DNA from: Enhydrobacter aerosaccus
Lineage (GTDB): Bacteria; Pseudomonadota; Alphaproteobacteria; Reyranellales; Reyranellaceae
Length of the DNA stretch: 64,000 nucleotides
Direction of reading: 5' to 3'
Assembly: GCA_903915535.1 (NCBI GenBank)
Contig: CAIWTJ010000096.1
Coordinates: 1 to 64,000, forward strand
Below the pieces are notes generated by a model. It worked only from the letters and a program-made list of their open reading frames with translations. It was not told the DNA's origin and did no database searches. The translations under genes and the position numbers were made by a program. Of the stretch, positions 18,576 through 27,124 are shown in pieces. Numbering within the stretch: the first letter of the stretch is position 1; every line of letters begins with the position of its first letter.

Positions 18576-19031
18576 ATGACCGCGGACAAGCACGAACATT
18601 TCATGCGCATCTGCCTCGAGATCGGCGCCGAGGCCGACAAGCAGGGCAACATGGGCGTGGGCTCCGTCATCGTGCGGAACGGCGAGATCGTGGGCCGCGG
18701 CCGCAACCAGATCCGCACGGCCAAAAGCCCGCTGATCCATGCCGAGACGGACGCCATCGCAGACGCCTGCAAAAGCCTCGGCACCGACGACCTGTCGGGC
18801 ACGACGCTCTACACGACGATGGAGCCCTGCCCGATGTGCGCCGGCGCCATGCTGCAGGCCAAGATCGGCAACTGGGTCGTGGGCGGCCGCTTCAAGTCGG
18901 TCGGCCGCACCGATATGGGGCAGTATTCGATCGAGAGCTTCGCCAAATTCGTGGCCGCCGACATCCAGATCACGTCGGGCGTGCTCCAGCAGGAATGCGA
19001 AGCGTTGAGGGGGCGCTTCTACAAACGCTGA
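18576..19031 (+). CDS. Nucleoside deaminase (cytidine/guanine/TadA-like)
   Basis: IHAETDAIADA and TMEPCPMCAGAML zinc motifs. Confidence 0.9.
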   Translation: MTADKHEHFMRICLEIGAEADKQGNMGVGSVIVRNGEIVGRGRNQIRTAKSPLIHAETDAIADACKSLGTDDLSGTTLYTTMEPCPMCAGAMLQAKIGNWVVGGRFKSVGRTDMGQYSIESFAKFVAADIQITSGVLQQECEALRGRFYKR

Positions 19032-19061
19032 CAAGAAAACAATAAGCAAACGGAGGAAACA

Positions 19062-20015
19062 ATGTTGAGACGGACGTTCGTGGCGTCGCTCGGCGCCGGC
19101 GCGGCGCTGCCGGCCCTGGCCGACGCGTGGCCCGCGCGCCAGGTCAAGGTCGTGATCCCCTACCCGCCCGGCGGCCCGACCGACGTTTCGATCCGCATCG
19201 TCCTGGAGAAGGTCGGACGCCTGCTCGGCCAGCCGATCCTGTTCGACAATCGCGGCGGCGCCTCGGGCATGATCGGCGCGGAGTATGCCAAGACCCAGCC
19301 GGCGGACGGTTACACTTTCCTCGGTCACACCATCGCGATGATGGCGATCACCCGGCACCTGCAGCCGATCCCGTTCGATCCGGACAAGGACTTCCTCACT
19401 GTCGCGCGGATCGCGACCTCGTGGGGCGCCATGGCCGTGCATCCCTCGGTGCCGGCGAAGACGGTGGCCGAGTTCGTCGACTATGTGAAAGCCAATCCCG
19501 GCAAGGTGAACTGGGGCTCGGCCGGACTCGGCACCATCACGCAGCTCTACGGCGAGATGCTCAACCTCGAGGCCGGCATCAAGATGGTCCACGTTCCCTA
19601 CAAGGGCAGCGCACAGGCGACCAACGACCTGCTGAGCGGACAGGTGCAGGTACAGTTCGATTCGACGGTGCTGCCGCATATCCAGGCAGGCCGGTTGCGC
19701 GGCCTCGCCATGCTGGCCGACACGCGTTGGCCGCACAGGCCCGAGATCCCGACGCTCAAGGAAGCGGGCTATGGCAAACAGGGCGGCGACAGCTGGTTCG
19801 GTCTGCTGGCGCCCGCCGGAACGCCGGCGCCGATCGTCGCGCGCATGACGCAGGCGATCGACGAGGCGCTGAAGTCATCCGAGGTGGTGGAGAAGCTCGA
19901 CGCGGGCGGCCTCAAGCCGACCTATCTCGACCCGGCGGCGATGCGCGCCGAGATCGATACCGAGAGCAGGTACTTCGCCGACATCATCAAGCGCGGCCAC
20001 GTCACCCTGAACTGA
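19062..20015 (+). CDS. Bug/TctC-family tripartite tricarboxylate transporter substrate-binding protein
   Basis: WPARQVKVVIPYPPGGPTDVSIRIV...LGQPILFDNRGGASGMIGAEYAK. Confidence 0.93.
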   Translation: MLRRTFVASLGAGAALPALADAWPARQVKVVIPYPPGGPTDVSIRIVLEKVGRLLGQPILFDNRGGASGMIGAEYAKTQPADGYTFLGHTIAMMAITRHLQPIPFDPDKDFLTVARIATSWGAMAVHPSVPAKTVAEFVDYVKANPGKVNWGSAGLGTITQLYGEMLNLEAGIKMVHVPYKGSAQATNDLLSGQVQVQFDSTVLPHIQAGRLRGLAMLADTRWPHRPEIPTLKEAGYGKQGGDSWFGLLAPAGTPAPIVARMTQAIDEALKSSEVVEKLDAGGLKPTYLDPAAMRAEIDTESRYFADIIKRGHVTLN

Positions 20016-21404
20016 CTAGGTGCGATTGGCGAACCAGGCGCGTGGCCAGAGACAGGACAGCGCCAGCGCCGCGAGCAATCCACCGCCGGCTGCTGTGAAG
20101 GCAAATCGGTATCCCGTCATGAAGTCTGCGGACGCCGCGTGCGCGTGAAGCGCGGTCAGTGTCGACGCGCCGCTCACGATGCCGATGGTGCGGGTCAGCA
20201 GCGCGAGGCTGCCGGCGACGCCGCGGTCGCGCGCGGCGAGCGTGTCCGTCACGAGATCCGTATAGGCCACGGTCAACAGGCCCTGGCCGAAGCCCTCGAC
20301 GATCAGCAGCAGCGCCACGACCGGCACGGCGGTGGCGGCCGTCGTGAAGCCGAGCGGCAGGAGGCCAAGCCCGACCAACGCGACGCCCGTGAAAGCCGTG
20401 GCGCGACGGCCGATGCGCGGCACCAGCAGGGCGGCAACCGGTGCGCCGGCCAGCCCGCCACTGAAGGCGAGGGCCAGCACAAGTCCGCTGGCGAGCGCCG
20501 AGAGCTTGAGCACGTTCACGAGGTAGTACGGCGTCAGCAGCAGGATCGCAAAGCCCGCGAGGTTGGCCAGCGCATTCATCGCGTTCGGCACGGCGAAGGC
20601 TGCATCGGCGAACAGCGCCGGCCGGATGATCGGCTCGGCGACTGTGCGCGAGTGCCGGACGTACGCGTAGAGCGCCGCAAGCGCCGCCGCGAGCAGAACG
20701 GCGTCCATCCAGCCCGGTACGGCAGCGCGCTGCGACAGCACCAGCGCCAACAGCAAAGCACTCATGCAGGCCGCCAGCAGCAGCGCACCGGGCGCATCGA
20801 ACGGCCGCTGCTCCGGGCGTGGCGACGGCAACAGGCCTGACAGCGCGAGCGTGACGACGGCGATCGGCACGCGCATCCAGTAGACCGCGGGCCATCCCCA
20901 GACCTCGACCACGAGGCCGCCCAGCAACGGCCCGATCGCGGCGGCGAGCGACATGGTCATGGCAAAGCCTGCCAGCGCGCGCAGGCGCTGATCCGCCGGA
21001 TAGACCGAGGTGGCGAGTGCCGGGGTGCAGGACAGCGCGAGCGCGGTGCCGATGCCCTGGGCCGCCCGCGCCCACAGGAACAGCGGCCAGTCGGGCGCTG
21101 CGGCGCAAGCGGCACAGCCCACGGCCGAGACGGCGAGACCGATGCGGAAGATCAGGCGGTGGCCGAACAGGTCGCCCAGCTTACCGCACACCAGCATCAG
21201 CGAGCCGTAGACCAGCACGTAGCAGACGACGACCCACTGCACGTCGCCGAGTTTCAGCCCGAAGTGCGCGGTGATCGCCGGCAGGGCCACGTTGACGGCG
21301 ATGTCGAGCGGGGCGAGCGACGCGCCCAGCCCGACGATCGTCAGGCCGAAGGCCGGACGCAGGCTCAGAGGTGCGCGCCCAGGAACGCCATCATCCGCTC
21401 CCAC
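20016..21404 (-). CDS. MFS transporter, DHA2-like
   Basis: LAPLDIAVNVALPAITAHFGLKLGDVQWVVVCYVLVYGSLMLVCGKLGDLFGHR. Confidence 0.9.
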   Translation of the reverse strand: MGADDGVPGRAPLSLRPAFGLTIVGLGASLAPLDIAVNVALPAITAHFGLKLGDVQWVVVCYVLVYGSLMLVCGKLGDLFGHRLIFRIGLAVSAVGCAACAAAPDWPLFLWARAAQGIGTALALSCTPALATSVYPADQRLRALAGFAMTMSLAAAIGPLLGGLVVEVWGWPAVYWMRVPIAVVTLALSGLLPSPRPEQRPFDAPGALLLAACMSALLLALVLSQRAAVPGWMDAVLLAAALAALYAYVRHSRTVAEPIIRPALFADAAFAVPNAMNALANLAGFAILLLTPYYLVNVLKLSALASGLVLALAFSGGLAGAPVAALLVPRIGRRATAFTGVALVGLGLLPLGFTTAATAVPVVALLLIVEGFGQGLLTVAYTDLVTDTLAARDRGVAGSLALLTRTIGIVSGASTLTALHAHAASADFMTGYRFAFTAAGGGLLAALALSCLWPRAWFANRT

Positions 21405-22024
21405 GCCTTCTTGGCCGCGACCGCATCGTAGGCGGCGCTCTTCTCGTTGGCGAAGGCGTGCGCGGCGTCGTAGCGATGGACCTCGGGCTTGTTGCCCGCC
21501 ACGGTCATCGCCTTCTCGAATTCATCGACAATCTTCGGCGTGCACCAATCGTCGGTGTTGGCGAAATGACCCTGCATCGGCACCTTGATCCTGGCCGGGT
21601 CGGCCAGCGCCACCGGCGGCACGCCGTAGAACGGCACGCCGCAGGCGATGCCGGTGATTCGCGCGCAGGCCGCGATGGTGAGCGCGCCGCCCAGACAGAA
21701 GCCCATGACGCCGACCTTGCGGCTCATGCCCGCGAGGTGCTTCACGGCGCCCGCGATGTCCTGGTCGGAGGCGCCCACGAAATCGAGCCCGCTCATCATG
21801 TGATTGGCCTCGTCCGGCTTCTGCGTCACGCGGCCCTTGTAGAGATCGGGTGCGAGAGCGTTGTAGCCCGCCGCGGCGAAGCGGTCGGCCACGGCCTTGA
21901 TCTGGTCGTTCAGCCCCCACCACTCCTGGATGACGACGATGCCGGGCTTTCCGCCGCCGGCCTCGGCGAAGTAACCCTTGCAGGTCGAGCCGTCGGGACG
22001 CTTGAAGTCGATCATGCCGCTCAT
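21365..22024 (-). CDS. Dienelactone hydrolase family protein
   Basis: GIVVIQEWWGLNDQIKAVADRFAAAGYNALAPDLYKG, GFCLGGAL nucleophile elbow. Confidence 0.92.
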   Translation of the reverse strand: MSGMIDFKRPDGSTCKGYFAEAGGGKPGIVVIQEWWGLNDQIKAVADRFAAAGYNALAPDLYKGRVTQKPDEANHMMSGLDFVGASDQDIAGAVKHLAGMSRKVGVMGFCLGGALTIAACARITGIACGVPFYGVPPVALADPARIKVPMQGHFANTDDWCTPKIVDEFEKAMTVAGNKPEVHRYDAAHAFANEKSAAYDAVAAKKAWERMMAFLGAHL

Positions 22025-22033
22025 TCGATTCCC

Positions 22034-23554
22034 CTAAAGCAGTGTTCTGAGTTCGGTCTTGAGGATCTTGCCGTAGTTGTTCTTCGGCAGCGCGTCCACG
22101 AACTTGTAGTCCTTGGGCCGCTTGAAGCGCGCGATATTGTCGAGGCAGAGCCGGTCGAGCTCCGCCGGTGCCAGCGTGGCGCCGGGACGCGCGACGACGA
22201 AGGCCACCACCTCCTCGCCCCATTCCGGGTGCGGCCGGCCGACGACCGAGCATTCGGCGACGGCAGGATGGAGGTTCAGCACGTCCTCGATCTCGCGCGG
22301 ATAGATGTTGGTGCCGCCCGAGATGATCATGTCCTTGGAGCGATCCTTGAGCGTGAGGAAGCCGTCGCCATCGAAGGCGCCGACATCGCCGGTCCACAGC
22401 CACCCCGCGCGCAAGGACTTGGCCGTCGCCTCGGGATTGTTCCAGTAGCCAGCCATCACCGTGTCGCCTTTCACGATGATCTCGCCCACGTCGCCGATCG
22501 GGACCTGCTTGCCATCCTCGTCGACGACGCGGACCTCGACGCAGGTGTCAGCCACACCGGCCGACGCGAGGTGTTCCTCGTAGCGCGGATGATCGGTATG
22601 GGCGTGCATGTCCAGGCTGAGATGGGTGATTGTCATCGGGCTCTCGCCCTGGCCGTAGAGCTGGCAGAGCACGTTGCCCAGGGTTTCCATCGCGCGCTTG
22701 AGGTCGCTCACGTACATCGGCGCGCCGCCGTAGGTGATGAGTCGCAGGGCGCCGGGCCTGAGCTCGCGCACGGCCGGATGTTCGATCAGCCGCTTCACCA
22801 TCGTGGGCGCGAGGAAGATGCTGCAGTCGGGCCAGCGGTTCATCAGCCCCACCGTTTCGGCCACGTCGTAATGCCCGCTCTCGGGAAAGACCTGCACGAC
22901 GCCGCGCGCCATCATCGGGAAATTCCACAGGCCCGAGCCGTGGCTGATGGGCGCGGCATGCACCATCGAGCTTCCGGCCGGCGGCCGGTCGACGTCGGCA
23001 AAATAGTTGAGCGTCATCGCCAGCAGATTGCGATGGGTGAGGATGGCGCCCTTCGGCCGGCCCGTCGTGCCCGAGGTATAGAACAGCCAGGCCGGATCGG
23101 TGGGCTCGGCGTCGGCCATCGGGACCGGATCGCCGACGGCCATGAAGGTATAGGGACGCGTCGTGATGTCGACGATCTCCTTCACGGCCGGCGCGTCGCG
23201 CGCAGCTTCGGCGATCGTGGCGGCAAGATCGGGCGTCACGAAGCAGAGCTTCGCGCCGGAATTCCCGAGGATGAACGCGAACTCCTTGGCGTGCAGCTTG
23301 GCGTTCATCGGCACGGCGCAGAGGCCGGCATGCCAGATCGCGTACATGACCTCGATCGACTCGACGCAGTTGGTCATGGCGAAGGCCACGCGGTCGCCCG
23401 CCGCGAGGCCGAAGCGGCCACGCAGGTGCATGCTCATCACCGATACTTTTCGCCAGAGGTCGCGAAAGCCGAGATAGGGCTCGTTGCCGCGCGCCAGCGC
23501 GGTGTAGTCGCGGAATTCCTGCGCCGAGCCGAGCAGCAGATGGGCGATGTTCAT
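22034..23554 (-). CDS. AMP-binding acyl-CoA synthetase
   Basis: LFYTSGTTGRPKGAILTHRN, WLWTGDVGAFDGDGFLTLKDRSKDMIISGG. Confidence 0.93.
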   Translation of the reverse strand: MNIAHLLLGSAQEFRDYTALARGNEPYLGFRDLWRKVSVMSMHLRGRFGLAAGDRVAFAMTNCVESIEVMYAIWHAGLCAVPMNAKLHAKEFAFILGNSGAKLCFVTPDLAATIAEAARDAPAVKEIVDITTRPYTFMAVGDPVPMADAEPTDPAWLFYTSGTTGRPKGAILTHRNLLAMTLNYFADVDRPPAGSSMVHAAPISHGSGLWNFPMMARGVVQVFPESGHYDVAETVGLMNRWPDCSIFLAPTMVKRLIEHPAVRELRPGALRLITYGGAPMYVSDLKRAMETLGNVLCQLYGQGESPMTITHLSLDMHAHTDHPRYEEHLASAGVADTCVEVRVVDEDGKQVPIGDVGEIIVKGDTVMAGYWNNPEATAKSLRAGWLWTGDVGAFDGDGFLTLKDRSKDMIISGGTNIYPREIEDVLNLHPAVAECSVVGRPHPEWGEEVVAFVVARPGATLAPAELDRLCLDNIARFKRPKDYKFVDALPKNNYGKILKTELRTLL

Positions 23555-23603
23555 GGTGGCCCCACTATTGCAGGCCGCGCGACGACGACGCAATGTGAGG
23601 CCC

Positions 23604-24737
23604 ATGCAAGAATTCGATTTCGCCATCGTCGGCGCCGGTATCGCCGGCGTCTCGGCTGCCTACCACCTCGCCCCACGAGCCAGGGTGATCATTCTCGAAC
23701 GCGAGCATGTGCCCGCGTATCATACGACGGGCCGGTCGGCGGCACTGCATTCGGAGACCTACGGCAGCGCCCTCATCCGCGCCGTCACCGTGGCGACCGG
23801 ACGTTTCTATCGCAATCCGCCGCAGGGCTTCGCCGATCATCCCGTGCTGACGCCGCGCGGCGCGCTTGTCGTGGGCAGGGCCGAGCAACAGACCGCCGTG
23901 CAGAAAGCGGCGGCCGAATACGCTTCGCTGGTCCCGAGCGTACGTTGGCTGGAGCCGGCGGAGGTCCTGAAGCATCAGCCGCTGCTCAAGCCGGAGACCG
24001 CCGGCGGCGGCGCGGTCTTCGAGCCCGAGGCCGACGACATGGACGTGGCAGCCATCCATGCCGGCTTCCTGCGCGGTGCGCGCGCCCATGGCGGCGTGCT
24101 GCAGGTCAATGCCGAGGTCGCGGCGCTCGACCGCAAGGACGGCCGCTGGGTGATCCGTCTTGCCAATGGCGAGACGATCGCGGCGACCAACATCGTCAAC
24201 GCCTCGGGCGCCTGGGCCGACGTCGTGGCGGGGATCGCGGGCGCCAAGCCGGTTGGCCTGGTCCCGAAGCGTCGCACGGCCTTCACCTTCGATGCTCCCG
24301 CCGGCGCAGAGCTCGAGAAGATGCCGATGGTCATCGATTTCGACGAGACCTGGTACTTCAAGCCGGAAGTCGGCCAGTTTCTCGCTTCACCTGCGGACGA
24401 GACACCCTCGCCGCCCTGCGACGCGCAGCCGGACGAAATGGATATCGCCATCGCCGTCGACCGCATCGAGACGGCGACGACGCTGCAAATACGCCGCCTC
24501 AAGAACAAGTGGGCCGGCCTGCGCAGCTTCGTGGCCGACAAGAACCTGGTCGTGGGCTTCGACACGCTGCCGGGATTCTTCTGGCTCGCGGGGCAAGGCG
24601 GCTACGGCATCCAGACCGGCGCGGCTGCCGGTCGGCTGGCGGCGAGCCTGGCCCTCGACGGCAAGCTGCCCGGCGACATCGTCGAACTTGGGGTCACCGA
24701 AAACGCGCTCTCGCCGCTGCGCTTCACGCAGCATTGA
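23604..24737 (+). CDS. FAD-dependent oxidoreductase (DAO/glycine oxidase family)
   Basis: DFAIVGAGIAGVSAAYHLAPRARVIILERE...GLRSFVADKNLVVGFDTLPGFFWLAGQGGYGIQTG. Confidence 0.92.
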   Translation: MQEFDFAIVGAGIAGVSAAYHLAPRARVIILEREHVPAYHTTGRSAALHSETYGSALIRAVTVATGRFYRNPPQGFADHPVLTPRGALVVGRAEQQTAVQKAAAEYASLVPSVRWLEPAEVLKHQPLLKPETAGGGAVFEPEADDMDVAAIHAGFLRGARAHGGVLQVNAEVAALDRKDGRWVIRLANGETIAATNIVNASGAWADVVAGIAGAKPVGLVPKRRTAFTFDAPAGAELEKMPMVIDFDETWYFKPEVGQFLASPADETPSPPCDAQPDEMDIAIAVDRIETATTLQIRRLKNKWAGLRSFVADKNLVVGFDTLPGFFWLAGQGGYGIQTGAAAGRLAASLALDGKLPGDIVELGVTENALSPLRFTQH

Positions 24738-24826
24738 TCGCGCGCGCCTTCTCGCGGCGCACGCAAAGGTCCATGCTTGGGCTGTTAGTACCCGGCCTTC
24801 GAGTACCGCTTCCCACGGAGTTCGAC

Positions 24827-25069
24827 ATGACCAAGCATCGTCTGCTCGTCGCTTCGGCCGCGATCCTGTTCGCCGTCGGCAGCGCGGCATCGGTCGCGTC
24901 GGCGGGGACCAACAAGGTGAAGTGCGGCGGCGGCAACTCCTGCAAGGGCACCAGCGCGTGCAAGACGGCCCAGAATTCCTGCAAGGGTCAGAATTCGTGC
25001 AAGGGCATGGGCTGGAGCGAGACCAGCTCCGAGGCCGAGTGCACCACCAAGGGCGGCAAGGTGCTGTAG
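24827..25069 (+). CDS. Secreted Cys-rich bufferin-type (BufA2-like) precursor peptide, copy 1
   Basis: 80 aa: signal peptide then KCGGGNSCKGTSACKTAQNSCKGQNSCKGMGWSETSSEAEC; same Cys spacing as copies 2 and 3. Confidence 0.85.
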   Translation: MTKHRLLVASAAILFAVGSAASVASAGTNKVKCGGGNSCKGTSACKTAQNSCKGQNSCKGMGWSETSSEAECTTKGGKVL

Positions 25070-25392
25070 ACTTCGCGCCGAGCTCATCCTTCCGCGCGAG
25101 CAATCGCGCAAAACAGCCATGACCAAGTTTCGCATCTACTCACGCGCGCGTGAAAATAACGCGTGGCTGCCGGCGCGACTCGAAAATACGCATATCGATA
25201 CGCGAACAATGCCAAGTAGATAACGCAATCGAGCCATTCGCATATGACCTCACTACTCAAACACTCGTGATCCATGAATGGGTCGCGACACGCGCCTGTG
25301 ATGGAGCCATACGGTTGGGCGACGGATAGAGTTCGTCCAGCACGTCACCTCTTCAACAACAGACGTGTGTTCACTTCGCTTGGGAGTTTCAG

Positions 25393-25662
25393 ATGAAGAA
25401 GTCTTTCGTTATGGCCGCCGCGACCGTGTTCGCCGCCGGCACCATGGTCGCCTCGATCGCGAGCGCCCAGACGCCGAATAGCCCGGGTTTCGGCAACGAC
25501 TCGCTGGCCTGCAAGGGTATCAATGCCTGCAAGGGCCAGAGCGCCTGCAAGTCCGCTTCGAACGCCTGCAAGGGCCAGAACGCTTGCAAGGGTCAGGGCT
25601 GGGTGGCCTCGAAGAGCCGTCTCGACTGCCAGGCTGCCGGCGGCTCCAACGCGGCTTTCTAA
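25393..25662 (+). CDS. Secreted Cys-rich bufferin-type (BufA2-like) precursor peptide, copy 2
   Basis: 89 aa: [26 protein letters not shown] + [32 protein letters not shown]...DC. Confidence 0.88.
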   Translation: MKKSFVMAAATVFAAGTMVASIASAQTPNSPGFGNDSLACKGINACKGQSACKSASNACKGQNACKGQGWVASKSRLDCQAAGGSNAAF

Positions 25663-25680
25663 GCACCGCAAACCGATCAG

Positions 25681-25719
25681 AAGGGCGCCCCGGCTCAAGC
25701 CGGCGGCGCCCTTTTTTTT
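25681..25719 (+). terminator. Rho-independent terminator after precursor copy 2
   Basis: aagggcgcc-c-cggct/caagccggcggcgccctt stem followed by a T tract (cttttttttg). Confidence 0.85.
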
Positions 25720-25878
25720 GCGCCTGGGTCCGGCGGGTTATCCATTCGGCTATTCACGTCAAGATCACGACACCTCAAGATAATTTGAAATCTAGCTCTT
25801 CCCATCCACCAAGGTTGGACTATCGTAGCAAATATGCAGGGCTGTCCTGCAAGGTATAAGGGACAAGGGAGCTAAGTT

Positions 25879-26148
25879 ATGAGGAAGTCTTTCGTCGTGG
25901 CAGCCGCCACCATCTTCGCCGCCGGCACGCTCGCCGCTTCGGTCGCCAGCGCGCAGACCGGCAACAGCCCGTCGTTCGGTCAGAACAAGACCGACTGCAA
26001 GGGCATCAACGCCTGCAAGGGCCAGAGCGCCTGCAAGTCGGCCGCCAACGCCTGCAAGGGCCAGAACGCCTGCAAGGGCCAGGGCTGGGTCCAGAACACC
26101 GCCGGTCTCGCCTGCCTCGCGCAGGGTGGCGTCGTGGGTGGCGGCTGA
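25879..26148 (+). CDS. Secreted Cys-rich bufferin-type (BufA2-like) precursor peptide, copy 3
   Basis: 89 aa: [26 protein letters not shown] + [32 protein letters not shown]...AC. Confidence 0.88.
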   Translation: MRKSFVVAAATIFAAGTLAASVASAQTGNSPSFGQNKTDCKGINACKGQSACKSAANACKGQNACKGQGWVQNTAGLACLAQGGVVGGG

Positions 26149-26214
26149 TACCCGACTAACCTGCTAAAGATTGCGTAACAGCGGCAGCGCTGTTGCCCAA
26201 TTGCTTTAGAGAAA

Positions 26215-26251
26215 GGGGCGCCCCGGGAAACCGGTGGCGCCCCGATCTTTT
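26215..26251 (+). terminator. Terminator/attenuator-like hairpin between precursor copy 3 and the MNIO gene
   Basis: ggggcgccccgg-gaaa-ccgg-t-ggcgcccc followed by gatctttt. Confidence 0.65.
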
Positions 26252-26278
26252 GGACCTATTTCTGGGGTAAGGTGGGGA

Positions 26279-27124
26279 ATGGTCACTGAAAAAGTCGATT
26301 TTGGCCTGGGCCTTCGGCCCGAGCATTTTGAAGAGATTGCCGCCAATCCCGGCCGAGTAAGCTGGTTCGAGGCGCTCTCCGAGAACTACATGGTCCCAGG
26401 CGGCAGCCCGTTGCACTGGCTCGACCAGATCCGCCGCGACTATCCGATGGCGCTGCATGGCGTGTCGCTGTCGATCGGCTCGATCGATCCCCTCGACACC
26501 ACCTATCTCGACGAGCTGAAGACGCTTGCAGATCGTGTGCAGCCGATGTGGATTTCCGACCATCTCTGCTTCACCGGCCTGCGCGGCATGAACATGCACG
26601 ACCTCCTGCCGCTGCCCTATACCGAGGAGGCGCTGAACCACGTGGCCGACCGCGTGATGCGCGTACAGGACCATCTCGGCCGCCGCCTCGTCCTCGAGAA
26701 CGTCTCGAGCTACGTCACCTATGCCGCCTCCGAGCTCAACGAGTGGGAGTTCATCGCCGAGCTCGCCAAGCGTTCGGACTGCGAGATCCTGCTCGATGTG
26801 AACAACGTCTATGTCAGCGCCTTCAATCACGAATTCGACGCCAGGACCTTCCTGCGCGCCATGCCGAAGGATCGCGTGCGCCAGTTCCACCTCGCCGGCC
26901 ACGAGCACCGCGGCACGCACATCGTCGACACGCACGATCATCCGATCGTGCCCGACGTGTGGGAGCTTTATGCCGAGGCCGTCCGGCTGTTCCCGAATGT
27001 GCCGACCATGATCGAACGCGACGCCAACATTCCGCCCTACGCGGAGCTGCTGGAGGAACTCGACGAGGCCCGGCGCATTGCGGAGCAAGTGCGGCGCGAG
27101 ACGGCGCCGAAAGCAGTGGCATGA
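26279..27124 (+). CDS. bufB: MNIO (multinuclear non-heme iron oxidase, DUF692) RiPP-modifying enzyme
   Basis: FGLGLRPEHFEEIAANPGRVSWFEALSENYM...HGVSLSIGS...ISDHLCFTG...LLDVNNVYVSAFNHEFD...FHLAGHEHRGTHIVDTHDHPI, DUF692 signature. Confidence 0.93.
   Translation: MVTEKVDFGLGLRPEHFEEIAANPGRVSWFEALSENYMVPGGSPLHWLDQIRRDYPMALHGVSLSIGSIDPLDTTYLDELKTLADRVQPMWISDHLCFTGLRGMNMHDLLPLPYTEEALNHVADRVMRVQDHLGRRLVLENVSSYVTYAASELNEWEFIAELAKRSDCEILLDVNNVYVSAFNHEFDARTFLRAMPKDRVRQFHLAGHEHRGTHIVDTHDHPIVPDVWELYAEAVRLFPNVPTMIERDANIPPYAELLEELDEARRIAEQVRRETAPKAVA

Noticed and set aside
16920-19736. 938-aa minus-strand ORF
   Set aside because: Only 16920-18557 (amidohydrolase) is supported; the upstream extension is antisense to the deaminase and Bug-type gene.
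21371-25069. 1232-aa plus-strand ORF
   Set aside because: Antisense to the dienelactone hydrolase and acyl-CoA synthetase genes and out of frame with the FAD oxidoreductase; His/Arg/Gly-rich composition is typical of GC-rich shadow ORFs. Only its 3' end (24827 onward) is the real precursor peptide.
25500-26095. CRISPR-like or tandem DNA repeat array (tgcaagggcc units)
   Set aside because: Repeats are in-frame CKG(Q)(N/S)A codons within precursor ORFs with no unique spacers; they reflect peptide repeats, not CRISPR.
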